The notes under the pieces are model-generated. The model was not told the origin of the DNA and searched no databases. It saw only the letters and a list, made by a program, of their open reading frames with translations. From Closterium sp. Naga37s-1 (Eukaryota; Streptophyta; Zygnematophyceae; Desmidiales; Closteriaceae), in contig CANJKZ010000474.1 of assembly GCA_947471745.1 (NCBI GenBank), forward strand, positions 124,001 through 188,000: 64,000 bases of DNA. The letters run 5' to 3'. Below, piece after piece: positions 10,490-22,343 of the stretch. The position numbers and the translations under genes were made by a program. Each line of letters opens with the position of its first letter. Positions within the stretch are counted from its first letter, which is position 1.

Positions 10490-11290
10490 TGCGCGTCGCG
10501 CCTGCCCTTCGCGGCCCCTTCGCGGCCCGTAGCGGCCCCCCCTCACGGCCCGTAGAGGCCCCTTTGCGCCCGTAGTGGCCCCTTCGTGGCCCGTAGCGGC
10601 CCCCCTTGCGGCCCGTCTCGGCCCCTTTGCGGCCCGTGGCGACCATTCACGGCCCGTCGCGGCCCCTTCTAGGCCCGTCGCGGCCCCTTCCAGGCCCGTC
10701 GCGGCCCCTTCCAGGCCCGTCGCGGCCCCTTCTAGGCCCGTCGCGGCCCCTTCCAGGCCCGTCGCGGCCCCTTCTAGGCCCGTCGCGGCCCCTTCTAGGC
10801 CTGTCGCAGCCCCTTCTAGGCCCGTCGCGGCCCCTTACGCGGCCCCGTCGCGGCCCCTTACGCGGCCCCTTACGCGGCCCCGTCGCGGCCCCTTACGCAG
10901 CCCCTTCCGCGGCCCCGTCGCGGCCCCTTACGCGGCCCCTTACGCGGCCCCTTGCGCGGCCCCGTCGCGGCCCCTTACGCGGCCCCCCTTCCGCGGCCCC
11001 CTATGCGCCCCCCCCCTACTCGGCCCCGACCCTGTCCCGGCCCTGCCCCGGCTCCGACCCTGTCCCGGCCCTGCCCCGGCCCCGTCGCGGCCTAGTCCCG
11101 GACCTGCCCCGGCCCCGACCCTGTCGCGGCTCCGTCCCGGACCTGCCCCGGCCCCGACCCTGTCCCGGCCCCGTCGTGGCCCCGTCCCAGACCTGCCTCG
11201 GCCCCGACCCTGCCCTGGCCCCGTTGCGGCCCAGTCCCGGACCTGTCGCAGCCCTGCCCCGGCCCTGCCCCGGCCTCGCCCCTGGTAAGA
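10490..11290 (+). repeat. GC-rich tandem array in copia A leader
   Basis: Untranslated leader. Between about 10640 and 10840 a 22-bp unit (GGCCCGTCGCGGCCCCTTCT plus AG) is repeated about nine times. Then come blocks of GGCCCCTTACGC (10840-11000) and CCCCGACCCTGTCC-type repeats (11020-11280). Long Pro/Arg-rich open frames across it are repeat by-products. A CTG-rich stretch (11350-11415) leads into the gag ATG. Confidence 0.85.
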
Positions 11291-11415
11291 GCATAACCGG
11301 GCCGAGTCGCGCTGCCGAGCCGCGCTGCCGAGTCGCACTGCCCTGCCTAGCTGAGTTGCTCCTGCTGCTACTGCTGCTTTCACTGCTTTGCACTGCTGCT
11401 GCTCCTACTGCTACT

Positions 11416-14400
11416 ATGGCTAGTCCCACCGTTCTCACCTTTGATGCTGAGGGACGTGCTGTTGGCTTTGACGTGTGGGTTGAAGATCTCCAGCTGTTTC
11501 TTCAGTGTGATTCTAGGGATGGGGTATCTCTTTTCGATCACACGTCTGGTGTTTCCACTGCTCCTGCTGTCACTGCTGACAGTACTGTTCGCTCTCAGTG
11601 GACCACTCGTGACGCTGTTGCTCGTCTTGCTATTCGTAGTCACCTGCCGCCTGCTGAGCGCGCACATTTTGGCCAGTACAAGACTGCTCAGTCTTTGTAC
11701 GACGCTGTAGTTGCACGCTACTCCTCCCCTTCCACTGCTGCACTCAGCCGCCTCATGCTGCCGTACCTTTCCCTGACCTTGCCGCCTTTGCCACAGTCGC
11801 TGACCTAGTTGCTCACCTTCACACTAGTGACGCCCGCTACCGTGCTGCCCTTCCCACTGAGTTCTGTGCCAAGAACCCTCCCCCCATGTACATCACCCTT
11901 TACTACCTAGTCACCCGCCTCCCTGACTCACTTTCCTCAATCAGGGATCACTTCCTCTCCCTTTGCCCCACCGAGCTGACTGTCGACCTACTAGAGGAGT
12001 GCCTTACTGCAGCTGAGAAGAGTATCTTAGCTGTAGGTGCTTCTCGCGGTGACCGTCGCACCCCTTTCTTTGAGGGGTGTTCCCCTGTCCCCCTTCTCCC
12101 CTCTGTTGCTTCTGCTACTGCTATCGACCTCGTTGGCACTGAGGAGGTCGGGGCTGCGTCTGCTCCGAGTGGGAGACGCCGCAACAGCAAGGGCAAGGGG
12201 GGCAGAGGTGGTGGAGGGGGCGGCAGGGGGGGTGGTGGCGGAGGAGTAGAGGGTGGCGGTGCAGGTGGGGGTGGCACCGGGAGTGGGGGCTTCAGTGGCG
12301 GCAGTGGAGGTGGTGGAGGCAGCGGCAGAGGTGGTGGAGGCAGTGGCGGAGGTGGTGGAGGCAGCGGCAGCGGTGGTGGAGGTGGCGGCGGCGGTGGTGC
12401 TGGTCGAGGTGCAGCCGCGCAGCGTGGAGGCGCTGGTGGTAGCCAGCGTCAGCAGCAGCCGCGCTCCAGTGAGACCCCGTCGGTTCAGCAGCTTCGTGAG
12501 TGGTACACTGGGCGTGGGAGGTCTGGGGGTGCAGGTCCCTGCGCTTACGTTCTTCGCACCGGCCCTCGTAGTGGGGAGGTGTGTGGGCTCCCACACACCA
12601 CGCAGCGCTGCTTTGGTCGCTTGACTGACGCTTGGCGTACCCAATTTCCTGACTCTGTTGAGCTCCCTCGCTGGCATGATCTGCTTCTGCAGAATGTGCC
12701 TATCTTTGATCTAGATTTTGATGCTATCCTTGCTGCCATGTATGCTCTTGCTGATATTACTGAGGGTGACTGTTACCTGAGTGTCCCGCCCGACCCGGGC
12801 ACTGCGGCTGCTGCTCTAGGTGCTGGTACGGCTGCTGCCCTAGGTGCTAGTGCGTCTGCTGCTCCAGGTGCTGGTACGTCTACTCTCTCTGGTACTGCAC
12901 CTACTGAGGCCTTGCACACTTTCACACTTGACTCTGGTGCTTCGCGCTCTTTCTTTAGAGACAGCACCACGCTCACGCCGCTCGCCCGGCCTGTTGCGGT
13001 CTCCCTTGCTGACCCCTCAGGGGGCCCAGTCCTTGCACGCTCCTCTACAGTTTTACCGTGTCCTGCGGCCCCGTCGGGCTTGCTGTCGGGACTCCACCTC
13101 CCCTTGTTCTCTACGAACTTGGTGAGTGGAGCTGACCTCCAGGACGCGTGGGTTGACCAGTTCACCCCTGGAGGTCAGCGTGTGACCCACTGCACTTGCT
13201 CTCGGACGGGTCGCCACCTGGCCACGTTCACCCGTCGGCCAGGGTCGAGTCTGTACTCACTGACTACTGCGCCTCCTCCGGTCTCTGCGTCTGGTCAGGT
13301 AGCTGCGTCTAGTCAGGTGTTTGCTGCCGCGTCCAGGTCTAGTCCTGCGTCTGCCCCCTGCTCGTGTCGTCCTCTGTCGCACGAGACTCTCCTTTGGCAC
13401 CACCGCCTTGGTCACCCCTCCCTGCCTCGTCTGCGAGGTATGGCCTCCCGTGCCCTTGTCTCTGGTCTCCCCAGGTCCCTCCCTCCCCTTCCTCCGGGGC
13501 CTACCCCCACCTGTGTTCCTTGTGTCGAGGGCCGGCAGCGCGCCGCCCCTCACTCCTCCTCGTTCCCTCCGACTGAGGCTCCTCTGCAGACTCTTCACAT
13601 GGACGTGTGGGGCCCAGCCCGCGTCCGTGGACAGGGTCACGAGCGTTACTTCCTGCTGGTCGTTGACGACTACTCGCGTTACACCACAGCCTTTCCCTTG
13701 CGCAGCAAGGGTGAAGTCCCTGAGGTGTTGATCGACTGGATCCGCGGTGCTCGTCGCCAGCTTAGTGAGAGTTTCGGCTCAGACCTTCCTGTTTTGCGCC
13801 TGCACTCAGACAGAGGCGGGGAGTTTTCCTCCGACCTCCTGAGAGCCTTCTGTCGTTCTGAGGGCATCCGCCAGACGTTCACGCTTCCGGCCTCCCCGCA
13901 GCAAAATGGGATTGCTGAGCGCCGCATTGGCATGGTTATGGACATCGCTCGTACGTCCATGATCCATGCGGCTGCTCCCCATTTTCTGTGGCCATTCGCG
14001 GTTTAGTACGCAGCGCATCAGATCAACCTTCAGCCTCGTGTCTCCTTGCCGGAGACCACACCTACTCTTCGGTGGACGGGGAAGGTTGGCGATGCGTCCG
14101 CGTTCCGTGTCTGGGGATCTCGAGCTTTTGTCCGCGATACTACTGCGGACAAGCTGTCCTCCCGTGCCGTTCCCTGTGTCTTCCTTGGCTTCCCTCCTGA
14201 CGCACCCGGGTGGCAGTTCTACCACCCCACCTCGCGCCGTGTTCTCTCCTCTCAGGACGTCACGTTTGACGAGTCGGTGTGTTACTACCGTCTCTTTCCC
14301 TACCGCACTGCCTCTCCCCCCCCCCCCGCCGCTCTTCCTTGCCCTAGGTACTCCCCCGGTAGACCCCCTCCCCCCCCAGGGTCCTGCCCCCTCAGGTGTG

Positions 14401-17400
14401 TCCCAGGTAGACCCTGCCAAGCCGGTCGAGGTAGCTGTCGACTCAGATGCTGAGTCTGGGGGTGCTGAGCCTGCGGGTGCGGGGACTGGGGGTGCTGAGA
14501 CTGGGGGTGCTGAGTCTGGGGGTGCTGAGTCTGGGCGTGCTGAGCCTGGGGGTGCTGAGCCTGCGCGTGCTGCGTCTGGAGGTGCTCTCGGTGTCCCGCC
14601 GCGGCGGGAGCCTCTCTCTCCACAGCAGCTTCGTGAGTGGTAATCTCGGCTCTGTCGGGGTACTGCTGGGGCTTCTGGAGGTGCTGCTGGTGCTGGTGCT
14701 GCTGGAGGTGCTGCTGGTGCTGGAGGTGCTGCTGGGGCTTCTGGAGGTGCTGCTGGTGCTGGTGCTGCTGGAGTTGCTGCTGGTGCTGGAGGTACTGCTG
14801 GTGCTGGAGGTGCTGCTGGAGCTGCTGCTGGTGCTGGTGCTGGAGGTGCTGCTGCTGCTGGAGGTGCTGGCGCTGCTGGAGGTGCTGCTGCTACTGGAGG
14901 TGCTGCTGGTGCTGGAGGTGCTGCTGGAGCTGCTGCTGGTGCTGGTGCTGGAGGTGCTGGTGGTGCTGGAGGTGCTGCTGGAGGTGCTGGCGCTGCTGGA
15001 GGTGCTGCTGCTACTGGAGGTGCTGCTGGTGCTAGAGGTGCTGCTGGGGCTTCTGGAGGTGCTGCTGGCGCTGGCGCTGCTGGAGGTGCTGGCGCTGCTG
15101 GAGCTGCTGGAGGTGCTGCTGGGACTGGAGACCCTGGGGCTGAGGGTACCGGTCCTGTTTCTGCTGTTTCTGGAGGCGCTGCGCGGCCGCGGCCGTACTA
15201 CGTTCCGCTCCTTCAGCAGGTTCTTAGCTCACCGCCTTCTCCTGGTCTTCCTCCTCCTTTCTTGAGTCCGCCGCCAGTCCAGTCCCAGTCACAGTTGCAG
15301 CTGGCCTCTCCACTGCCCGGTCCTTACTCCGGACCGACTGGAGGTCTTACGGAGCGTCGTGCGCCTGAGTCTCGTCCTGTGTCGCCTGCGTCTCGTGCTG
15401 CGTCGCCTGTTCGTCCTGTTCGCGCTGGTCGTGTTTCGCGTCCGCGTCTCCCTCCTGTCCCTGGCACTCACTCTATGACACTGCGTCCTTCTACTGCTCC
15501 ACAGCGTGTCCCTCTGCCGTCTCCTCCTGCGTCCTCTCTTCCTGCCGGTCCGGACCCGCAGTCTGACTCCCTTCGTGCTGCTAGTCCTACTGTCACGCGC
15601 TTTCTGGCCACTGCTGTCACTGACCCTCTGTTTGAGTCCACTGCTGCGTCTGCTCTCGTTGCTGAGCTTGTTGACTTTGCTGCTGCCTGTCGCCTAGACT
15701 TCGCCACTAGTCTTGTTGCTGAGTCTGCGTCTGTGTCTGTCTGTCCTCCGTCTGTCGGGGGTGAGTGTGCTCTTGGCACGGACGTTCTTGAGGACAGACA
15801 GGAGGAGTTTGAGTGCTTTGCTGCTTCTGTACCTCATCTCGTGTCCATGCTACTGGCCCCTGAGGGAGACCCGGATGCACTAGACATCCCGACCCCGCGC
15901 TCTTACGCAGAGGCGATAGAGGGTCCCTACTCCTCTCAGTGGCAGGCAGCCATGGACGCCGAGATGGCTTCCTGGAAGTCCACAGGCACCTACGTAGACG
16001 AGGTTCCCCCACCTGGGGCGAACATCGTCAGTGGCATGTGGATCTTCAGGGTGAAGCGGCCGCCGGGTTCTCCGCCTGCCTTCAAGGCGCGTTACGTTGC
16101 ACGTGGCTTCAGTCAGCGACAGGGAGTTGACTTCTTTCAGACCTTCTCCCCTACCCCGAAGATGACCACTCTTCGGGTACTGCTGCACGTTGCTGCTCAG
16201 CGTGACTACGAGCTCCACTCGCTTGACTTCAGCACAGCCTTCCTACAGGGCAGCCTGCACGAGGAGATCTGGCTGCGCTGCCCACCTGGCTTCACTGGGT
16301 CGTTTCCTGCTGGTACCCAGTGGAGCCTCCGGCGGCCAGTCTACGGTCTCCGCTAGGTGCCCCGTGAGTGGCACGACACGCTCAGGACGACTCTTGCTTC
16401 TCTTGGTTTTGCTCCTTCCACTGCAGACCCTTCTCTGTTTCTACGCACTGACGCTACTCTGCTGCCGTTCTACGTTCTCGTGTACGTAGACGACCTCGTC
16501 TTTGCTACTGCTGACACTGAGGCACTCGCCCACGTGAAGTCCGAGCTGCAGAAGAGACACACGTGCACAGACCTGGGTGAGCTGACAAGCTATCTTGGCT
16601 TGCGGATCACCCGGGACAGAGCACAGCACACCATTACCTTGACTCAGTCACACATGGTGCAGCAGGTCCTTCAGCGCTTCGGCTTCACGTACTCCTCGCC
16701 ACAGTCCACTCCTCTGCCTACCGGTCACTCGCTCTCAGCTCCACCTTCGGACGAGTCCGTAGAGCCGAGTGGCCCGTATCCAGAGCTTGTGGGCTGCCTC
16801 ATGTACCTGATGACTTGCACTCGACCTGACCTCGCATACCCTCTCAGCCTTCTGGCTCGCTACGTGGCTCCCGGCAGGCACCGAAAGGTGCACTGGGATG
16901 CTGCGAAGAGGGTGTTGCGATACTTGTGCAGTACATCGGGCATGGGGCTCGTGCTTGGAGGACGGGCTCGAGTTGTCCTCACTGGTCACGCTGACGCCTC
17001 CTGGGTTGACGACTTGGCTACGCAGAGGTCGTCACAAGGTTACACCTTCAGCCTTGGCTCCGGTTCTGTCTCTTGGCGGTCTACCCGCTCTTCTTCTGTT
17101 CTCAGCTCCAGTTGTGAGGCTGGGATCTATGCTGGGGCCATGGCTGCACAGGAGCTACGCTGGCTCACCTACCTGCTGACCGACTTGGGAGAGGCGCCTC
17201 GTTCTCCTTCAGTTCTGTACGTCGACAACAAGGCCATGCTGGCCTTGTGTCAGGAGCACAGACTGGAGCACAGAACGAAGCACATTGCTCTGCGCTACTT
17301 CCTTGCTCGAGAGTTGCAGCAGCGTGGCCAGCTTCGTCTAGCTTACGTGGCCTCTCAGGCCAACACTGCTGATGTTTTCACCAAGGCACTTCAGCCTTGT

Positions 17401-17466
17401 GATCATCAGCGCTTCTGTACTGTGTTAGGCCTTGTACCTACTGTGCCTCACGTGCTTTCTTCTTGA
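11416..17466 (+). pseudogene. Copia A gag-pol, broken
   Basis: Starts at ATG 11416 (Met-Ala-Ser). Gag core, glycine-rich tract (about 12190-12410), QQLREW motif and CX13CX3HX4C cluster (about 12540-12610), protease DSGASRSFF (about 12932), integrase HHCC and DDE (LHMDVWGPA, LHSDRGGEF, GIAERRIG), Gly/Ala linker (14440-15140), RT (YVDDLVFA about 16483-16506), RNase H to TGA 17464. Breaks: a one-base deletion near 11768, TAG 14004-14006 (CAG in copy C), an indel beside the C tract near 14315, TAA 14641-14643 (TAC in C), TAG 16354-16356 (CAG in C). RT and RNase H catalytic motifs are intact. Confidence 0.92.
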
Positions 17467-17695
17467 CTCTGCCTGTACTGTACTCTTTGTACATATACCT
17501 GCATGCTTATACTTGCTAGGTTGTGTTCACTGTATTGTTTGCTTTCCTTTATATAACTCTGCATGTGAACTGGCCTTGTGGCCCTTTGCTTGTGCTCAGA
17601 CTGCGTGGTGACTTGGTGATCCACCCTGAGCTTGCTTTGTCTTTCTTGACTGGTCTTGTGACCTCTTGTTCTCCCCCACTTTGCCTATGGGGGTG
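17467..17695 (+). other. Copia A 3' untranslated region and polypurine tract
   Basis: Conserved among A, B, C and I: TACCTGCATGCTTA, then GAACTGGCC, a GATCCACCCTGAGCTTGCTT block and finally the tract CTATGGGGGTG at 17685-17695 directly before the 3' LTR. The tract would prime plus-strand DNA synthesis. The same 3' block is kept in the non-coding elements G and H. Confidence 0.75.
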
Positions 17696-17826
17696 TGTCA
17701 AACTTATATCTGCTATAGTCTGTTTAGGCTGTAGTGGGGTAGTTCCTAGAGGGTACAACACTTTTGTGTTCTCTACTTGTACCCACCTCGTTTCTAGTTC
17801 AATCATTCATTCCTATTATTCTCACA
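17696..17826 (+). repeat. Copia A 3' LTR
   Basis: 131 bp, same sequence as 10290-10420, followed by the GATTT target duplication at 17827-17831. Confidence 0.93.
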
Positions 17827-17831
17827 GATTT

Positions 17832-18075
17832 CACCCCAAATGGGGGGTTTAACGAAAACAGCCCGTAATAAAATACGGTATGGATTCAACACGACAATAC
17901 CAGTATATCATTTCAGCTATATCATAAAGTAACACATTCCATATGAGGTGAATACTGTATGCTGCAGAATTAATTGTGTGTAAACCTAATATAGTGTATT
18001 GATACTGCACCAAAGGAAGTCCTGAAATAAACAAAGTAATTCTGTTAGTTTCAAGACCACATGTCTGGTTTAAAA
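17832..18075 (+). repeat. DIRS-like terminal repeat A1, second part
   Basis: Continues from 10289 beyond copia A: CACCCCAAATGGGG (a CCCC/GGGG inverted repeat with AAAT loop), AACAGCCCGTAATAAAATAC, and so on to ATGTCTGGTTTAAAAAA. It matches 44097-44299 closely apart from a 30-40 bp indel near 17965-18005. Confidence 0.82.
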
Positions 18076-18089
18076 AATATATAAATTTT

Positions 18090-18211
18090 AAAAACACATA
18101 GTGTTTTTTAGAATTGTGTATTGTGAAAGCGAAGCTGCTTGTATTGCACAATTGGCATCGTCGAAGAGCGCTAAACGCCCTTCTCCAACTACAAAATCCG
18201 TGGGTTGGAGC
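18090..18211 (+). repeat. DIRS-like terminal repeat B1, first part
   Basis: Starts AACACATAGTGTTTTTTAG and runs through AAGCGAAGCTG and GGCATCGTCGAAG to GTGGGTTGGAGC, where element F is inserted. It matches 33812-33930. It continues at 23066. Confidence 0.82.
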
Positions 18212-18227
18212 TGTGATAATCTAGCGT

Positions 18228-18437
18228 ACAGGGGCAAACAGGGCAGCAGGGCGCACAGGGCTGCAGGGCAGCAGGGCGCACAGGGCTGCAGGGCAGCAGG
18301 GCGCGCGGGGCGCGCAGGGCAGCAGGACAGCAGGACAGCAGGGCGCGCAGGGCGCGCAGGGCTGCAGGGCAGCACAGGGCTGCAGATCCGCTTCCCCCCA
18401 CCGCTGCACCTGCAGCAGGGGGATGGAGGAGAAGTGT

Positions 18438-18478
<41 letters not shown>

Positions 18479-19480
18479 CTGATGCTGCAACTCCCCTCCC
18501 CCCCACTGCTGCTGCAGATCCCCTCCCCCCCACTGCTGCACCCGCAGCAGGGGGATGGAGGAGAAGTGGGGGGGGGGGGGGGGCTGGTGCTGCAGATCCC
18601 CTCCTGCCTCCCCCTGAACCTCCAAGCTCCCCCCCCCTCCCAACACAGGGTGCGGCAGGGAGAGAGAGAGGACAAAAGGGCGGGGCGGGGGGGGGGGGGG
18701 GGGGGGGGGAGGGGCTGATGCTGCAAATCCCCTCCCCCCACTGCTGCTGCAGATCCCCTCCCCCCCACTGCTGCACCCGCAGCAGGGGTGGAGGAGAAAG
18801 GGGGGGGCGGGGGGGGCTGGTGCTGCAGATCCCCTCCTGCCTCCCTCTGAACCTCCAAGCTCCCCCCCCCCTCCCAACACAGGGTGCGGGAGGGAGAGAG
18901 AGAGGAGAAAAGGGCGGGGGGGGGGGGGGGGGGGGGGGGGGGGGCTGATGCTGCAAATCCCCTCCCCCCACTGCTGCATCCGCAGCAGGGGGAGATAGGA
19001 GAAGGGGGGGGGGCTGGTGCTGCAGATCCCCTCCCCCCCCACTGCTGCACCCGCAGCAGGGGGGAGGTAGGAGAAGGGGCGGTGCAGGAGCCGCTCGGGC
19101 GACAGCAGGTTGGCCACACCCGCCACCCCCATACCCTCCCCCCACTGCTGCACCCGCAGCAGAGAGATGGAGGAGAAGGGGGGGGGGGCGGGGGGGGGCT
19201 GGTGCTGCAGATCCCCTCCTGCCTCCCCCTGAACCTCCAAGCTCCCCCCCCTCTCCCACCGCAAGGTGCGGCAGGGAGAGAGAGAGGAGGAGGCGTGGCG
19301 GCAGCTGCTACTGCTGAGGCACATCCGCCACCCCCTCACACCCTCTCCCCGCCATCCCCATGGAGGGGGGGGAGGGGGGGGAGGGGGGCGGGGGCGGAGC
19401 TGCACGTGCGACTGTAGGGCACGCGGGCAGGAGGAACCCCCTCTTGCCACCCCCTCACCCACCATGTTGCAACAGGGCAC
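18228..19480 (-). repeat. Low-complexity leader remnant with long G tracts
   Basis: First a GGGCAGCAGGGCGCACA-type repeat (18228-18385), then a roughly 230-270 bp unit repeated about four times (near 18430, 18700, 18940, 19190), containing CTGCTGCACCCGCAGCAGGG, a GCCTCC...CTGAACCTCC block, AGAGAGAGAG and G runs (18438-18478 is a run of about 40 G). Several proline-rich open frames of up to 439 codons on the minus strand are repeat by-products. Strong G-quadruplex potential. Homopolymer lengths may be assembly-dependent. Confidence 0.65.
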
Positions 19481-19552
19481 CGGGGCCGCGGTTAGGGGGG
19501 GCAGGTCGCGAGGGGCCATGGCTAGGGGCGACGGGGCCATGGCTAGGGACGG

Positions 19553-20020
19553 GGCCGGGCGCTGGGCAGGTACGGGGCCGGGCGCTGGGCAGGTACGGGG
19601 CCAGGCGCTGGGCAGGTACGGGGCCGGGCGCTGGGCAGGTACGGGCCCGGGCGCTGGGCAGGTACGGGGCCTGGCGCTGGGCAGGTAAGGGGCTGGGCAC
19701 TGGGCAGGAACGGGGCCGGGCGCTGGGCAGGAACGGGGCCGGGCGCTGGGCAGGTACGGGCCCGGGCGCTGGGCAGGTACGGGGCCGGGCGCTGGGCAGG
19801 TACGGGGCCGGGCGCTGGGCAGGTACAGGGCCGGGCGCTGGGCAGGTACGGGCCGGGCGCGGGCTAGGTACGGGGCCGGGCGCTGGCTAGGGTCGGGGCC
19901 GTGCGCTGGGCTAGGTACGGGCCGGGCGCGGGGCTAGAAACAAGCCGAGCGCGGGTGAGAGACAGGGCCGGGCGCGGGCAGGGTACGTGGCCGGGCGCGG
20001 GCGAGGTACAAGGCCAGGCG
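19553..20020 (-). repeat. GC-rich tandem array of element F, left block
   Basis: A 23-bp unit (GGTACGGGGCCGGGCGCTGG plus GCA) is repeated about fifteen times. It continues at 22344-22690 on the far side of element G, showing that G was inserted into an existing array. Confidence 0.85.
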
Positions 20021-20150
20021 TGTGAGAATAATAGGAATGAATGAGGATGATTGCACTAGAAAGCAATTGAGTACATATAGGAAACCCTAACAGGGTTGTA
20101 CTCACTATGGAGTACCCCATTGCAGACTAGAGAAACATGATATTCTGACA
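20021..20150 (-). repeat. Element G 3' LTR
   Basis: 130 bp; in element orientation TGTCAGAATATCATG to ATTATTCTCACA. The polypurine tract (minus strand of CACCCCCATAGTC, 20151-20163) lies inward. Confidence 0.9.
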
Positions 20151-20163
20151 CACCCCCATAGTC

Positions 20164-20700
20164 AAAGTGGGGTATGATCAGCACAAGAAGCAAAGCAAAG
20201 CAAGCTCAGGGTGGATCACAATGTCACCACACATTCTGAGCACAAGTACAAGAAGTAACAGTTTAAAGTTCACAATAAATAAGCAAAGCTAGAGGCTATC
20301 ACAGAGGGCAAGTGAGGAGGAGGAGGCTGGACTAATAGGAGAGGAGAGAGGAGGCAACGGCGGAAGCTGCAGACACACGGGCAACAGGAGCGGCGCGCAC
20401 TGTGGCTACCGGAGGCGCACCTCCGGACTACAGGAGTAACTGGCTCCGCGGCTAAGACGAGCGGCAGGAGCAACGGACCCACGAGCGACTGGCGCAGCGG
20501 CATCACTGGGCTACCGGAAGCGCACCTCCGGACTACTGGCACTGCTAGCAACACGACGGCTACCTCCACCCAACCTCCCTCTACTGCCGCACCCCCCATT
20601 CACACACCCCCTGCTGCACCCCTAGGTTCACTCACCCTTCACCCCCTAGTACCACGCCTTTGGCTCCCACACATCCACCCCCCTCAGCGGCAGCTGCAGC
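20164..20700 (-). other. Conserved 3' region of G with paired hairpins and a small open frame
   Basis: Nearly identical to 59733-60285 of element H. On the minus strand an open frame of about 109 codons (20599-20270) is shared with H (95 codons). It has an internal duplication VVRRCASGS and no known domain. Differences between the copies mostly change the protein, so coding constraint is not evident. Two inverted repeats are kept in both: CCGGAGG-CGCA-CCTCCGG at 20409-20426, and a one-mismatch version at 20514-20531. A packaging or structural RNA role is possible but unproven. Confidence 0.55.
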
Positions 20701-20779
20701 AGTGGGAGACAAAGGAGGAGGAGGGGAAGGGAAACATACCACCCATCACCCCCATACCCTCCGTTCCACGGCTGCACGC

Positions 20780-22150
20780 GCAGCAGGGAGACGAAGAAGG
20801 GGGGGGGGGGGAGGGGGGGAGAGCAGCAATGGGCAGCAACGGGCGGCAATGGGCAGCACAGGGAGGCGGCGGCACCGGGTCCAGGGGCGGCGTCGCGGGG
20901 TCCAGGGGCGGCTGCTCCAGGGGCCAGGGGCGGCTGCTGAGGTCCAGGGGCGGCTGCACCAGGGGCGGCTGCTCCAGGGGCCAGGGGCGGCTGCTCTGGG
21001 TCCAGGGGCGGCTGCTCCAGGGGCGGCTGCGCCAGGGGCGGCTGCTCCGACGCGCGGCCCCCCCCCAGGTCGCCCCTCCCGTCGCCTGTTGAGGCGACCT
21101 GAGGGGGGGGGGCGCGCGCGGCCCCCCAGGGCGTCGCGGCGGGCGACGGGAAAAGAGGGGGGGGGGGGGGGGGGGAGGAGTACGGGGGCCGACGCGCGGC
21201 CTCCCAGGGCGCCAGACCAGGCGGAAGAAGGGGCGACGTGCGTCCCCCCAGGCCGCGCGCGCCCCCCCCCCCCCCCGCTCACCACGCAAGGCGACGGGAA
21301 AAGGGGGGGGGGGCGGTGCACGGGCCCCTGGTGTGCCACGACAGGCATGAGGAGGGCGGGGCCTGGGCAGGGTCGGGGCATGGCAGGGGCAGGGCCGCGA
21401 TAGGGCCGCGACAGGGTCGGGGCAGGGCCGCTACAGGTCCGGGACAGGGGCGACGCCGGGCGACGGGGCCGATACGGGAGGCCGCGACGGGGGCCTGCGA
21501 CAGGGGGCCGCGACGGGGGGTCGCGACGGGGGGGGGGCGCGACGGGGGGGCCGCTACGGGGGGCCTGCAACGGGGGGGGGGGGGGGGCGCGACGGGGGGC
21601 CGCGACGGTGGGCCGCGACGGGGGGCCTGCGACGGGGGGGGGGGCGCGACGGGGGGCCGCGACGGTGGGCCGCGACGGGGGGGCCGCGACGGGGGGGCCG
21701 CGACGATGGGCCGCGACGGGGGGGGCGCGACGAGGGGCCGCGACAGGGCCTTACGGGGGGCCGCGAAGGGCCTTACGAGGGGCCGCGAAGGGCCGTACAA
21801 GGGGCCGCGAAGGGCCGTACGAGGGGCCGCGAAGGGCCTTACGAGGGGCCGCGAAGGGGCCTTAAGAGGGGCCGCGAAGGGGCCTTACGAGGGGCCGCGA
21901 AGGGGCCTTACGAGGGGCCGCGAAGGGGCCTAACGAGGGGCCGCGAAGGGGCCTTACGAGGGGCCGCGAAGGGGCCTTACGAGGGGCCGCGAAGGGGCCT
22001 AACGAGGGGCCGCGAAGGGGCCTTACGAGGGGCCGCGAAGGGGCCTAACGAGGGGCCGCGAAGGGCCTTACGAGGGGCCGCGAAGGGGCCTAACGAGGGG
22101 CCGCGAAGGGCCTTACGAGGGGCCGCTAAGGGCCGTTAAGGGCAGGCGCG
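20780..22150 (-). repeat. GC-rich tandem arrays in element G leader
   Basis: First CCAGGGGCGGCTGCT-type repeats (20880-21050), then CGACGGGGGGCCG-type repeats (21470-21740), then a regular 23-bp unit (GAGGGGCCGCGAAGGGGCCT plus TAC) from about 21730 to 22130. The last unit, read on the minus strand, resembles the array of copia A. No gene. Confidence 0.8.
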
Positions 22151-22178
22151 ACGCGCGCCTCGGGTAGGAAAAATTTCA

Positions 22179-22213
22179 GTGGTGGGCCCAAGGATCGAAA
22201 AAGCTCTATATCA
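22179..22213 (-). promoter_or_regulatory. Element G primer site and GGGCCCACCAC motif
   Basis: Minus strand: TGATATAGAGC directly after the 5' LTR (a degenerate initiator tRNA-Met site like that of copia A), then GGGCCCACCAC at 22179-22189. No stem-loop between them, as in A. Confidence 0.7.
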
Positions 22214-22343
22214 TGTGAGAATAATAGGAATGAATGAGGATGATTGCACTAGAAAGCAATTGAGTACATATAGGAAACCCTAACAGGGTTGTACTCACTA
22301 TGGAGTACCCCACTGCAGACTAGAGAAACATGATATTCTGACA
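22214..22343 (-). repeat. Element G 5' LTR
   Basis: 130 bp, one difference from the 3' LTR (C for T near 22304). Followed by the AGGCG duplication. Confidence 0.9.

Larger units (their letters stand above)
10290..17826 (+). mobile_element. Ty1/copia element A, full-length, identical LTRs
   Basis: A complete plus-strand copia element of 7537 bp with two 131-bp LTRs that I read as identical and a perfect 5-bp target duplication GATTT (10285-10289 and 17827-17831). The uninterrupted target survives in the paralogous repeat A2 at 34133-34137. Coding order is gag-PR-IN-RT-RH, but it has two frameshifts and three premature stops. Identical LTRs mean recent insertion, so the coding damage was probably carried by the RNA that was copied. 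Subfamily A/C/J. Confidence 0.93.
20021..22343 (-). mobile_element. Non-autonomous copia-type element G
   Basis: 2323 bp with two 130-bp LTRs (20021-20150 and 22214-22343) that differ at about one position, and a perfect 5-bp target duplication AGGCG (20016-20020 and 22344-22348). It has a primer site, the GGGCCCACCAC leader motif and the family polypurine tract, but no gag or pol. The 3' third is almost the same as in element H. It must rely on proteins from coding relatives. Recent insertion is indicated by LTR identity. Confidence 0.9.

Noticed and set aside
10575..11415. Pro/Arg-rich proteins upstream of gag in copia A
   Set aside because: Tandem array by-products. The conserved gag Met at 11416 in sister copies marks the real start.
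14300..14335. Programmed frameshift at the C tract between integrase and linker
   Set aside because: Frames change here in A, B and J, but not in L or C, and the shift direction in J differs from that in A and B. Variable tract length and nearby indels explain it.
18438..18478. The roughly 40-base G run as a biological feature in itself
   Set aside because: Homopolymer length is prone to sequencing and assembly error; only the general G-tract richness is reported.
18088..19540. Proline-rich proteins of 343 to 439 residues on the minus strand
   Set aside because: They are translations of a G/C-tract repeat in several frames at once, with no domain and no conservation beyond the repeat.
20270..20599. 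Functional small protein of element G (and 59839-60123 of H)
   Set aside because: No domain, and most differences between the two copies change amino acids. Kept only as an open frame within a conserved non-coding region.
21730..22130. CRISPR-like array
   Set aside because: Units of 23 bp are directly adjacent with no unique spacers; this is a simple tandem repeat in a retrotransposon leader.
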